Shown in pieces: positions 19,338 to 27,539 of a stretch of DNA of 64,000 nt. Numbering within the stretch: position 1 is the first letter of the stretch; each line of letters begins with the position of its first letter. The notes beneath the pieces are model-generated. The model was given only the letters and a program-made list of their open reading frames with translations, searched no databases and was not told where the DNA came from. The stretch comes from Pantoea cypripedii. GTDB taxonomy: Bacteria > Pseudomonadota > Gammaproteobacteria > Enterobacterales > Enterobacteriaceae. Location of the stretch: positions 2,221,832-2,285,831 of the forward strand of contig NZ_MLJI01000001.1 of NCBI RefSeq assembly GCF_002095535.1, given 5' to 3'. A program made the position numbers and the translations under genes.

Positions 19338-19388
19338 CGTACCTGATAAAATATAACGTCAGCAGGGTTCTAATACTTATCAGGTACG
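19338..19388. repeat. 12-bp inverted repeat upstream of the AT-rich membrane protein
   Basis: CGTACCTGATAA and TTATCAGGTACG are perfectly complementary, separated by 27 nt, and end 18 nt before the start codon at 19406. Either an operator for a dimeric regulator or a 5'-UTR stem. No T tract follows. Confidence 0.65.
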
Positions 19389-19405
19389 CAAGGTAGAAAA
19401 AAACA

Positions 19406-20635
19406 ATGACACGGAGTTTCACAGCTCTTTTTTTTATTATTTTCCTGTGCGCATTTTCTTATTTAAAGCTAAAAGGCATTTCCCACTATTCAGATGATGT
19501 CTGGTTTTCTAATCAGGCACACACGCCAGATATTTTCCAGTGGTTAGTCATACGCTATCAGACCTGGTCTTCCCGCACACCGATTGAATTTGCGTTATTA
19601 AAAATAATAAACCACAAACAAACCTGGGCTTTTTTAAATGCATTTTTTATCGCTATAACAGTGTGTTCATTTTCCGCGATCGTGGCGAAAAATAAAAAAG
19701 AGGTCATTTTATCAAGCCTGACTTTTTTACTGATCATACTTTTCACGATCAAGAAAGGATTTATCAATGAAGGCATCCTGTGGATGACGGGTTCGGTTAA
19801 CTATTTGTGGCCGTTTGCCCTTGCCATATTGGGTTTTGCTCTGCTTAAACGATGCACGACAGAGCAGCATCTCTACAGAAATGCGTTGTTCACCGCGATA
19901 ATCTTTTTCTTGTCGTCGTTCAGCGAACAGCTTGTGGTCATCAATCTCTTTCTGTTGCCGACAATCGCGTTACTCTACCGGGGGCCAGTGCAAAAAATGG
20001 CACTCCTCTCTCTGGCCACCACTTTGCTGGCCTTGACGTATATAATACTTAGCCCAGGAAATGCCAATAGATTACATCTTGAGATTGGGCGCTGGATGCC
20101 TGATTTTGTTAATCTCAACTTTGTTGATAAAGTCCTCATGGGATTAAACCTGGCCTTTGACCAGATGTTCACCGTTCAGCCAATCGCAGTCGGTATTATT
20201 TATTTATGTTTAGCCCTGATACTCCGTAACAATAAAAAGGCGCAAATATTTTCTCTGTTACTGCTTATTGCAACCATCATCTTGTCACTGATTGAACGCA
20301 GAGTTTTTGCTACATCAAATTTTGATGCCATCTATAAGTTCAGTTCAGAGAATATAACCAGCACTTTCGCCATTGCCAGAGCCGCGACGGTTATCATCTT
20401 TGCTCTCGCCACTACCCTGCTGGTGTTCCTGGCGCAACAGGAGAGGAAAGCGGCATGGCTCATTGCGATAGCCTATATCGTCTCGTATTCAGGAACGGTG
20501 ATGCTCGGCCTGTCACCTACCATCTACGCTTCAGAGCAACGAGTGCTGATGGTGTCAGGAATGATGGTGTCTGCGCTGGCAGCGTATCTGGCTCTTCAGG
20601 CGTGTGCAATGCGTCGGAGCAAGCTGCTCCGGTGA
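19406..20635 (+). CDS. Polytopic membrane protein, DUF6056/GT-C-like, AT-rich
   Basis: 409 residues with about ten to twelve hydrophobic segments. After the first membrane span there is a periplasmic-side loop with an acidic pair (YSDDVWFSNQ, residues about 28-37) followed by RYQTWSSRTPIE. A DD/DE pair in this first loop is typical of GT-C glycosyltransferases and DUF6056 proteins that use lipid-linked sugars. The gene is clearly more AT-rich than its neighbours, with many AAA, AAT and TTT codons, which suggests recent acquisition. Weak ribosome site (AAGGTAG, 14 nt upstream). Its substrate cannot be read from the sequence. Confidence 0.7.
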   Translation: MTRSFTALFFIIFLCAFSYLKLKGISHYSDDVWFSNQAHTPDIFQWLVIRYQTWSSRTPIEFALLKIINHKQTWAFLNAFFIAITVCSFSAIVAKNKKEVILSSLTFLLIILFTIKKGFINEGILWMTGSVNYLWPFALAILGFALLKRCTTEQHLYRNALFTAIIFFLSSFSEQLVVINLFLLPTIALLYRGPVQKMALLSLATTLLALTYIILSPGNANRLHLEIGRWMPDFVNLNFVDKVLMGLNLAFDQMFTVQPIAVGIIYLCLALILRNNKKAQIFSLLLLIATIILSLIERRVFATSNFDAIYKFSSENITSTFAIARAATVIIFALATTLLVFLAQQERKAAWLIAIAYIVSYSGTVMLGLSPTIYASEQRVLMVSGMMVSALAAYLALQACAMRRSKLLR

Positions 20636-20825
20636 TTATCGCGGCAGAATGCAGGCACTTTATCTGAAGAATCTCAGTAGCCGTATCACCAGGATAACTG
20701 CAAAATGCGCTGGCGTTCAGCGCTGCAATCCGTACCATACGCACTCATGTCAGAGGGGTTTTCAGTCGTGGGATGCGTTCTGCGATGCTTCACACCTCAA
20801 GCCGTCATTGTAAAGCGTGAAAATA

Positions 20826-21761
20826 ATGTCAGAAAATCAAGAAGTCACAAAAAAAGAGCAGTACAACCTGAACAAATTACAAAAGCGTCTGCGTCGCAAC
20901 GTGGGCGAAGCGATTGCCGATTTCAATATGATCGAAGAAGGCGATCGCATCATGGTGTGTCTGTCGGGCGGCAAAGACAGCTATACCATGCTGGAAATCT
21001 TACGCAATCTGCAACAAAGCGCGCCGGTTAACTTTTCACTGGTGGCGGTGAATCTTGATCAGAAGCAACCAGGCTTCCCGGAACACATCCTGCCCGCGTA
21101 TCTGGATAACCTCGGTGTTGAGTATAAGATTGTTAACGAAGATACCTACTCCATCGTTAAAGAGAAGATTCCGGAAGGCAAAACCACCTGTTCGCTGTGC
21201 TCGCGTCTGCGCCGCGGCATTCTCTATCGCACCGCGACTGAGCTGGGTTGTACCAAAATTGCCCTTGGCCACCATCGCGACGATATTCTGCAAACGCTGT
21301 TCCTCAATATGTTCTACGGCGGCAAGATGAAGGGTATGCCACCGAAGCTGATGAGCGATGATGGCAAGCATATCGTGATCCGCCCGCTGGCCTATTGCCG
21401 CGAAAAAGACATCATCCGTTTCTCTGAGGCCCGTCAGTTCCCGATTATCCCGTGTAATCTGTGTGGCTCCCAGCCTAACCTGCAACGTCAGGTGGTGGCC
21501 GATATGCTACGCGACTGGGATAAACGCTACCCAGGCCGTATCGAAACCATGTTCAGCGCGATGCAGAACATCGTGCCTTCCCATATGGCCGACATTAACC
21601 TGTTTGACTTCAAAGGCATTCAGCATGGTGATGCGGTGATTGATGGTGGCGATCTGGCATTCGATCGGGAAACGCTGCCCGTGCAACCTGCTGGCTGGCA
21701 GCCGGAAGAGGAAGACGCTGTCGATTTGAGCGTCCGTCTGGACGTTTTGCAGATAAAGTAA
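20826..21761 (+). CDS. ttcA: tRNA 2-thiocytidine(32) synthetase TtcA
   Basis: Fe-S dependent, ATP-using tRNA thiolase that makes 2-thiocytidine at position 32. 311 residues. PP-loop SGGKDS at residues 47-52; cluster-binding CxxC pairs in CSLCSRL and CNLCGSQ. The ATG at 20826 ([17 protein letters not shown]) matches the start of E. coli TtcA; the GTG three codons upstream has no better ribosome site. A terminator with a UUCG loop follows. Linkage to fnrS and zntB is as in E. coli. Confidence 0.96.
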   Translation: MSENQEVTKKEQYNLNKLQKRLRRNVGEAIADFNMIEEGDRIMVCLSGGKDSYTMLEILRNLQQSAPVNFSLVAVNLDQKQPGFPEHILPAYLDNLGVEYKIVNEDTYSIVKEKIPEGKTTCSLCSRLRRGILYRTATELGCTKIALGHHRDDILQTLFLNMFYGGKMKGMPPKLMSDDGKHIVIRPLAYCREKDIIRFSEARQFPIIPCNLCGSQPNLQRQVVADMLRDWDKRYPGRIETMFSAMQNIVPSHMADINLFDFKGIQHGDAVIDGGDLAFDRETLPVQPAGWQPEEEDAVDLSVRLDVLQIK

Positions 21762-21774
21762 TTCGCCCCGACAG

Positions 21775-21809
21775 AAAAAGGCGCGTCGCTTCGGCTACGC
21801 GCCTTTTTT
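21775..21809. terminator. Bidirectional terminator after ttcA
   Basis: AAAAAGGCGCGT / ACGCGCCTTTTT with an inner GC-TTCG-GC tetraloop, flanked by A and T tracts on both sides. It serves ttcA and the convergent proline-rich ORF. Confidence 0.9.
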
Positions 21810-21810
21810 A

Positions 21811-21957
21811 TTAACGATGCGGGGGTGGATCGATAATCGGTGGAAACTCAGGATCGTACGGCGGATCGGGTTCAGGAATGGGTTGTGGATGCGGAATCGG
21901 TTCCGGAATCGGTGGTGGATCGGTTGGAATGGGATCGGTGGCGCGAATAACAGACAT
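21811..21957 (-). CDS. 48-residue proline-rich small protein, unrecognised
   Basis: From the ATG at 21957 it encodes MSVIRATDPIPTDPPPIPEP and continues in the same style, with 20 prolines in 48 residues, PIPEP motifs, many Asp/Glu and no Lys or membrane span. AAGGAG lies 6 nt before the ATG and the stop sits against a terminator, so it has a complete gene layout. Two PPP runs would make translation depend on EF-P. An in-frame extension to 22017 lacks a ribosome site. I do not recognise a family. Confidence 0.6.
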   Translation of the reverse strand: MSVIRATDPIPTDPPPIPEPIPHPQPIPEPDPPYDPEFPPIIDPPPHR

Positions 21958-22023
21958 GCCCTTCTCCTTGTCGCTGAATGTCTTATAAGCATAGGTAAAG
22001 ATAAGCGGCACTGGCAAACGGAC

Positions 22024-22143
22024 AAAAAAAAGCCGGCGGATTAGCCGGCGTTGTACGAATCAAATGTGCTATGCAGTAATTCAAAAAAGGAAGTAAGACA
22101 ATATGGAGCGCAACGCCCATCGCTTGACGTTGCATTCACCTGC
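22024..22143 (-). ncRNA. fnrS: FnrS, anaerobically induced Hfq-binding sRNA
   Basis: About 120 nt on the minus strand, closely matching E. coli FnrS (about 122 nt) as I remember it: the 5' end GCAGGTGAATGCAACGTCAA, the target-pairing middle GTTGCGCTCCATATTGTC, the stretch TTGAATTACTGCATAGCACA, and a 3' terminator (GCCGGC stem then eight T) whose stem sequence differs. FnrS represses aerobic-metabolism and oxidative-defence mRNAs when oxygen is absent. It lies next to ttcA, as in E. coli. An FNR site sits about 42 nt upstream of the 5' end. Confidence 0.93.
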
Positions 22144-22178
22144 GAGAGAGAGTTTGCTCCTGTTGCCTGATATGGATA

Positions 22179-22192
22179 TTGACGTCGATCAG
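22179..22192. promoter_or_regulatory. FNR site of fnrS
   Basis: On the minus strand CTGATCGACGTCAA against the consensus TTGATnnnnATCAA has two mismatches. Its centre is about 42 nt upstream of the inferred FnrS 5' end, the class II activator position. Confidence 0.75.
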
Positions 22193-22276
22193 TTTTTTTA
22201 CGCTTTTTTGCCCTCGCATCCTTAATTTACAGCGGGTTACCTTCTGCTAACCCGCTATTAACATCAGTAATGGCGC

Positions 22277-23260
22277 TTATAGCCATTTGCGTTGTCTTAG
22301 CCACCAGGCCAGTCCCAGCACCATTACCAGCAGCAACAGACAAAACACGCCAAAGCCCAGATGCCAGCTGCCGCCGGGGATACCGCCCAGGTTGACGCCG
22401 AACAGGCCGGTTAAAAACGTGGTCGGCAGGAAAATCATCGCCAGCAATGACATTGTGTAGGTACGCCGGTTCATCGCTTCCGCCAGCACCGCGGCGATTT
22501 CATCGGTCAGCACTGCCGTCCGGGCCACCCCCGCATCCAGATCGTCCAGCCCGCGGCCGAGGCGGTCGGCAATGTCCTGCATGCGACGACGGTTGTCATC
22601 ATCCATCCACGCCAGTTTTTCACTGGCCAGCCGCGCATAAACATCCCGCTGCGGGGCCATATAACGACGCATCACAATCAGTTGCTTGCGCAGCAACGCC
22701 AGTTCACCCCGGGCCGGGACCTGTTGGTCCATCAGGGCATCTTCCAGCTCGATTATCTTGTCATGCATCTCTTCAATAAATTCGCTGGCATGGTCGGTCA
22801 GCGCGTCACACACATCCACCAGCCAGCTGCCGCCGTCTACCGGGCCATTACCGTTTTGTAGATCGGTCAGCACTTCATCGATGGCGTAAACTTTACGACG
22901 CCGCGTCGAAACAATCAGTTTGTCATTAATAAATACCCGCATCGCCACCAGCTGATCCGGTCGTGAATCACTGTTGTGGTTAACGCTGCGCAGCACAATC
23001 ATAAAACCATCGCCGAGACGCGACACACGCGGTCGCATGCTATCGCCAGCCAGCGCATCACGCACGGCGTCGGGGATGAGTGGAGTCTTTTGCAGCCATT
23101 CAGCGCTCTGCTCCTGGGTGTAATTCAGGTGTAACCAGCAGGGACGTTCACAATTGATGACCTCAGAGTCATCAATGGCGATCACCCCACCTTTACCGTC
23201 GAGCTGACAAGCCACAATGGCATCTGAAACCTGCAATGCTTTACCTTCAATGACGTTCAC
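22277..23260 (-). CDS. zntB: ZntB zinc transporter (CorA family)
   Basis: 327-residue inner-membrane transporter with a large cytoplasmic N-terminal domain and two C-terminal membrane helices. The selectivity loop [10 protein letters not shown] between the helices is the ZntB form of the GxN motif, and the protein ends in LRQRKWL, like E. coli ZntB. GTG start. Transports Zn2+, probably coupled to protons. Confidence 0.95.
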   Translation of the reverse strand: MNVIEGKALQVSDAIVACQLDGKGGVIAIDDSEVINCERPCWLHLNYTQEQSAEWLQKTPLIPDAVRDALAGDSMRPRVSRLGDGFMIVLRSVNHNSDSRPDQLVAMRVFINDKLIVSTRRRKVYAIDEVLTDLQNGNGPVDGGSWLVDVCDALTDHASEFIEEMHDKIIELEDALMDQQVPARGELALLRKQLIVMRRYMAPQRDVYARLASEKLAWMDDDNRRRMQDIADRLGRGLDDLDAGVARTAVLTDEIAAVLAEAMNRRTYTMSLLAMIFLPTTFLTGLFGVNLGGIPGGSWHLGFGVFCLLLLVMVLGLAWWLRQRKWL

Positions 23261-23347
23261 GAACTCGCCTCTCCATCAAAATCAATACGATACAGTCTAG
23301 CGTGGCGACGACGAGTTGCAATCTTCAGGCTGTGAGCAAACATGACA

Positions 23348-23366
23348 GGCGGCCAGAGTGGCCGCC
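23348..23366 (-). terminator. Hairpin after mppA
   Basis: Perfect 7-bp stem GGCGGCC / GGCCGCC with a 5-nt loop just after the mppA stop; poor T tract, so an inefficient terminator. Confidence 0.5.
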
Positions 23367-23373
23367 AGGGAGA

Positions 23374-24993
23374 TTAGTGTTTTTCAATCCACATTTCGCG
23401 GCTGTAGGCCACGTCTTCCGGATTGGTGATCGGGTAGCCTTTCACCCAGGGTTTAATCAGACGTCCGTTGGTGTACTGATAAATCGGCGCAATCGGTGCC
23501 TGTTCAGCCAGAATTTGCTCGGCACGGTTGTAGTCCTGATTACGTGCCTGGGCGCTGGTTTCGTTACTGGCTTTTGCCAGCACGGCATCGTAATCGGCAT
23601 TATGAAAACGCGCGATATTGCCGCTATGGCTGGAAGTCAGCAGGCTGAGGAAGGTAGAGGGTTCGTTATAATCTCCCACCCACGAGGCACGAATGACGTC
23701 AAAATTGCCGCTGTTGCGGCTATCGATATAAGTCTTCCATTCCTGATTTTGCAGCGTGACATCGACACCCAGATTCTTTTTCCACATCGATGCCACCGCA
23801 ATGGCGATTTTCTGATGGCTTTCTGAGGTGTTGTACAGCAACGTCAGATGCAGCGGTTTCGCCGGTCCGTAGCCCGCTGCCGTCAGCAGCGATTTAGCCT
23901 GTGCATTAAGCTCCTGCTGACTATGCTGCTGCATGTAACTTTTCTGCGGCGTAAACCCTGCGGTCACATCCGGGGTAAAACGCCAGGCGGGCTTCTCACC
24001 GGTGCCCAGCACTTTCTCGGCAATGATGCGGCGATCGATGGTCCATGTCAGCGCTTTACGCACGCGGATATCGGCTGTGGGGCCTTTTTCGGTGTTAAAG
24101 GCGTAGTAATAGGTGCCAAGCTGGTCCGGGGTATAGACCTGGCCCGGCAGCTCTTTTTTCAGCAGCGCGGACATGTTTTTCGGGAAGGATTCGGTGATAT
24201 CGATGTCGCCAGCACGATAACGTTTGGTGGCGCTGGATTCCTCATTAATTGGAATGAAGGTGACTTTAGTCAGTACCGAGTGCGCATCATCCCAATAATG
24301 GCTGTTACGGATCAGCACAATTTTTTCATTCACGACACGATCCTGGAGCTGATAAGCCCCGTTACCGACCAGCTTACCGGGGGCCGTCCAGCCATCACCC
24401 TGTTGTGCAATGACTTTTTCCGGCACCGGAAACAATGCTGCATTGGCTACCATGCTGGGAAACCACGGCACCGGACGTGACAATGTCACCTTAAGGCGAT
24501 TACCATCCAGCACGCTGACACCCAGCTTGTCGGGGCTCATCTGCCCTTTGGTGATGGCTTCAGCGTTCTCGATGCCGCTCAGCGTCGCAAACCAGGCTGA
24601 AGGCGAGCTGTTTTTCGGATCAACCAGCCGTTGCCAGCTGTAAACAAAATCCTGGGCGCTGACCGGATCGCCATTGGACCAGCGGGCATCTTTGCGCAGG
24701 TTAAAAATCCAGGTCTTGTTATCGTTACTGCTCCAGCTTTGCGCCACACCCGGCACAATATGACCCTGCGCATCCTGATTGGTCAGCCCTTCGAATAAAT
24801 CACGCATGACCTGAATTTCCGGCAGGCCGACGGCTTTCATCGGATCAAGCGATGCGGGTTCATCTTTAATATGGCGCACGATTTCCTGTACCGGTGCCAG
24901 TTGTGCGCCCGGCGGCACATTGGCGGCGAATACCGGCGCAGTTGCACCGATAACCATTAAGGCAGCAAGCGTCTTGCGAAAAGTTATTTTCAT
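23374..24993 (-). CDS. mppA: Periplasmic oligopeptide/murein tripeptide-binding protein, MppA/OppA family
   Basis: 539-residue extracytoplasmic binding protein with signal peptide (residues 1 to about 23, ending VFAAN). Family 5 signatures: EPASLDPMKA near the mature N-terminus, then RYRAGDIDITESFPKN in the second lobe. The start is the ATG at 24991-24993 behind AAAGGAGTGGTG. Its neighbours mpaA and ycjG are the other two murein-tripeptide genes, as in E. coli, supporting MppA (binding L-Ala-gamma-D-Glu-meso-Dap for uptake through the Opp permease) over OppA. Contains a matS site. Confidence 0.88.
   Translation of the reverse strand: MKITFRKTLAALMVIGATAPVFAANVPPGAQLAPVQEIVRHIKDEPASLDPMKAVGLPEIQVMRDLFEGLTNQDAQGHIVPGVAQSWSSNDNKTWIFNLRKDARWSNGDPVSAQDFVYSWQRLVDPKNSSPSAWFATLSGIENAEAITKGQMSPDKLGVSVLDGNRLKVTLSRPVPWFPSMVANAALFPVPEKVIAQQGDGWTAPGKLVGNGAYQLQDRVVNEKIVLIRNSHYWDDAHSVLTKVTFIPINEESSATKRYRAGDIDITESFPKNMSALLKKELPGQVYTPDQLGTYYYAFNTEKGPTADIRVRKALTWTIDRRIIAEKVLGTGEKPAWRFTPDVTAGFTPQKSYMQQHSQQELNAQAKSLLTAAGYGPAKPLHLTLLYNTSESHQKIAIAVASMWKKNLGVDVTLQNQEWKTYIDSRNSGNFDVIRASWVGDYNEPSTFLSLLTSSHSGNIARFHNADYDAVLAKASNETSAQARNQDYNRAEQILAEQAPIAPIYQYTNGRLIKPWVKGYPITNPEDVAYSREMWIEKH
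24477..24489. other. matS site (MatP-binding), inside mppA
   Basis: GTGACAATGTCAC, identical to the site at 16871 and an exact fit to GTGACRNYGTCAC; 7.6 kb from the first. Confidence 0.8.
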
Positions 24994-25157
24994 CACCACT
25001 CCTTTACCCAAAAAAAGGCGGCCGCCAAAAAAAATGCGCCACCAGCGACTTTCGGCACTTTATCGCAAATTGCTGATTGATAAATAGCTATTTTCCCGCG
25101 CGCTGTTTACCGTTATGTTGAGGCTGGATCCCCGGTCACAATTTGAGGAAGTTTGTT

Positions 25158-25871
25158 ATGTCGTCACTACACCCGCGCCCACTGCGCGGCAAGCTGGATG
25201 CTGTCTGGCAACAATATGGGCAATCGGTGCTGGGTGCGCCGCTGCTGTGGTTTCCTGCTCCGGCTGCCGATGCCGAGAGCGGTCTGATTATCGCGGGCAC
25301 CCACGGTGACGAAAATGCCGCAGTGGCAACGCTATCAGGTGCCATGCGCACTCTGCCGGAGTCTCTGCGCCGTCATCACGTCATTCTGGCGGTCAATCCT
25401 GATGGCTGTCAGCTGGGCCTGCGCGCCAATGCCAATGGTGTCGATCTCAACCGAAATTTTCCGGCGGCGAACTGGCAAAGTGGTGACACCGTATACCGCT
25501 GGAACAGCGTGGCTGACCAGCGGGACGTGGTGTTGTCTACCGGGGAACGTCCCTCATCAGAACCAGAAACCAGCGCGCTGTGTCAGCTGATTCATCAGAT
25601 CAAGCCGCGTTGGGTGGTGACCTGGCATGAGCCACTGGCCTGCATTGACGATCCGCACAACAGTGAACTGGCGCAGTGGTTGTCGCAGCAGACGCAACTG
25701 CCGGTGGTCAGCAGTGTCGGGTATGCCACCCCCGGCTCATTTGGTAGCTGGTGCAGTGATCTTGACCTGCTGTGCATCACCGCCGAGATGCCACCGATTT
25801 CGGTGGACGAAGCCACCGAGGTGTATCTGGAAGCCATGATTAATCTGCTGCGCTGGCAGCCGCAGGGATAA
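25158..25871 (+). CDS. mpaA: MpaA murein tripeptide amidase
   Basis: 237-residue cytoplasmic zinc peptidase (M14 fold) that cleaves the gamma-D-Glu-meso-Dap bond during murein recycling. Zinc ligands in THGDEN (His49, Glu52), substrate motif NANGVDLNRNFPAANW, a third His in WHEPLACIDD, and catalytic Glu in ITAEMPP. The ATG at 25158 is preferred; the TTG at 25143 is part of the TTGAGGAAG ribosome site. The 3' end overlaps the convergent ycjG by 32 nt. Confidence 0.94.
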   Translation: MSSLHPRPLRGKLDAVWQQYGQSVLGAPLLWFPAPAADAESGLIIAGTHGDENAAVATLSGAMRTLPESLRRHHVILAVNPDGCQLGLRANANGVDLNRNFPAANWQSGDTVYRWNSVADQRDVVLSTGERPSSEPETSALCQLIHQIKPRWVVTWHEPLACIDDPHNSELAQWLSQQTQLPVVSSVGYATPGSFGSWCSDLDLLCITAEMPPISVDEATEVYLEAMINLLRWQPQG

Positions 25872-26826
25872 GCACCCCGTTAGCAAAATGCAGCGACGGT
25901 TCCACATCCGCAGCCAGCCAGGTGGGACCGTCGAGATCGGCAAACTGCGCCAGCGGCGTCAGTGGAAGCGCCGCACGGATGGCACGCGAAGTGCACAACA
26001 TGCAGCCCAGCATAATGCCGAATCCCTGCTGTCGCGCACTGACGGCCAGCGCCAGTGCCTCCGTCAACCCACCGGTTTTATCCAGTTTGATATTGACCAT
26101 CTCATAGCGCCCTTGCAGAGCGGCGAGGCTTTCGCGGGTATGGCAGCTTTCATCGGCGCAGATCGGCAGCGGGTGAATAAAATTTGCCAGCGCCGCATCC
26201 TGGGCAGCAGGGAGTGGCTGTTCTAGCATCGCCACCTGAAGATCGGCCAGCAGCTGACAGCGTGCCGCCAGTCCCTCCGCCTGCCAGGCCTCGTTGGCAT
26301 CGACAATCAGCGTGGCTTCCGGTACGGCGCTACGAATCGCCACCAAACGTTCGCTGATAAAGTTATTGTCCAGCTTGATTTTTAATAGCTGTGCACCGTG
26401 CTGCCACAGCGCCAGCGCGCTGCTGGCCATGGCATCAGGCGTGTCGATGCTGACGGTATGCGCGGTGACGATGCGGCTGGCGAGACTGACGCCACATAAC
26501 TCCGCCAGGCTTTGCTGTTGCTGCTGGCGCTCCAGATCCCACAATGCACAATCAACGGCATTACGCGCTGCCCCCGGCGGCAGTGCCTGTTGCAAGGCTG
26601 CCCGTGTCATACCCGCCTGCAACTGCGGCAGCACGCTGGCAATTTGTGCCAGCACTGAGGCTTCGCTTTCACCATAGCGCGCATAAGGTGTTGCCTCGCC
26701 CACGCCACGAATCCCCTCATCTTCAATTTCCACCACCACCACTTGCGCTTCAGTGCGGCTGCCTCGGGAAATAACAAACGGTGAATGCAACGGCCAGGCT
26801 TCCGGATAACTCTTTACTGTTCTCAT
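25840..26826 (-). CDS. ycjG: L-Ala-D/L-Glu epimerase (AEE)
   Basis: 328-residue enolase-superfamily enzyme that epimerises the L-Ala-D-Glu dipeptide released by MpaA, allowing its degradation. Catalytic lysines Lys149/Lys151 (KIK) and Lys247; metal ligands Asp176 (VDANEAW), Glu202 (LEQPL) and Asp225 (ADES). The last 32 nt overlap mpaA on the other strand. The mppA-mpaA-ycjG grouping makes a uptake, cleavage and epimerisation set. Confidence 0.94.
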   Translation of the reverse strand: MRTVKSYPEAWPLHSPFVISRGSRTEAQVVVVEIEDEGIRGVGEATPYARYGESEASVLAQIASVLPQLQAGMTRAALQQALPPGAARNAVDCALWDLERQQQQQSLAELCGVSLASRIVTAHTVSIDTPDAMASSALALWQHGAQLLKIKLDNNFISERLVAIRSAVPEATLIVDANEAWQAEGLAARCQLLADLQVAMLEQPLPAAQDAALANFIHPLPICADESCHTRESLAALQGRYEMVNIKLDKTGGLTEALALAVSARQQGFGIMLGCMLCTSRAIRAALPLTPLAQFADLDGPTWLAADVEPSLHFANGVLIPAAASAAD

Positions 26827-26980
26827 TATTTCTCCTTTAATCCGTCACTTAAATGCGAGGCGGCTCAGTAATCGCTACGATTTGCTCTCGTAAACCCTTA
26901 AAAAATATGTCATAAACAACGGCTATACCTGTACTGACGTGTTAAAAAGTCAGCTATTTTCATCGTTAAAAGGAAATCGT

Positions 26981-27484
26981 ATGTCTCAGAATGTTCACTT
27001 CCAGGGCAACCCGGTGCCAGTTGCAGGCCAGTTCCCGCAGGCAGGCACCCAGGCTAAACCGTTTTCTCTGGTAGCTAAAGATCTCGCTGATGTGACTCTT
27101 TCTCAGTATGCAGGCAAACGCAAAGTCCTGAACATTTTCCCGAGCATTGATACCGGCGTCTGTGCCGCTTCTGTGCGCAAGTTCAACGAACTGGCGGGTA
27201 AAGCCAACAATACCGTGGTGCTGTGCATCTCCGCTGACCTGCCGTTTGCCCAGTCACGTTTCTGCGGTGCAGAGAGCCTGAACAACGTGGTTACGCTGTC
27301 TACCCTGCGTGGTGCTGAGTTCAAAGAAGAATACGGTGTGGCGATTGCCGAAGGCGCGCTGAAAGGTCTGACCGCACGTGCGGTGGTGGTGATCGACGAG
27401 AACGACAAAGTGATTTATAGCGAACTGGTGAACGAAATCACCAGCGAGCCAAACTACGATGCGGCGCTGGCTGCGCTCAACTAA
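26981..27484 (+). CDS. tpx: Thiol peroxidase Tpx
   Basis: 167-residue atypical 2-Cys peroxiredoxin that reduces lipid and alkyl hydroperoxides using thioredoxin. Peroxidatic Cys61 in SIDTGVC and resolving Cys95 in QSRFC, the family positions. The ATG at 26981 follows AAAAGGAAATCGT; an upstream in-frame GTG reading adds 14 residues not in the family. Flanked by ycjG and tyrR, as in E. coli. Confidence 0.97.
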   Translation: MSQNVHFQGNPVPVAGQFPQAGTQAKPFSLVAKDLADVTLSQYAGKRKVLNIFPSIDTGVCAASVRKFNELAGKANNTVVLCISADLPFAQSRFCGAESLNNVVTLSTLRGAEFKEEYGVAIAEGALKGLTARAVVVIDENDKVIYSELVNEITSEPNYDAALAALN

Positions 27485-27496
27485 GTCGTAAGATAA

Positions 27497-27530
27497 AAAA
27501 AACCGTCTTCAGCAATGAAGACGGTTTTTT
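27497..27530. terminator. Bidirectional terminator between tpx and tyrR
   Basis: Perfect 14-bp stem AAAAAACCGTCTTC / GAAGACGGTTTTTT with loop AGCAAT, giving T tracts on both strands. Confidence 0.92.
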
Positions 27531-27539
27531 TATGCCGGA

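Noticed and set aside
19231..19422. 64-residue N-terminal extension of the FAD monooxygenase
   Set aside because: It spans the Fur box, both palindromes and overlaps the divergent gene, while the internal ATG at 19230 has an ideal ribosome site right before the FAD-binding motif.
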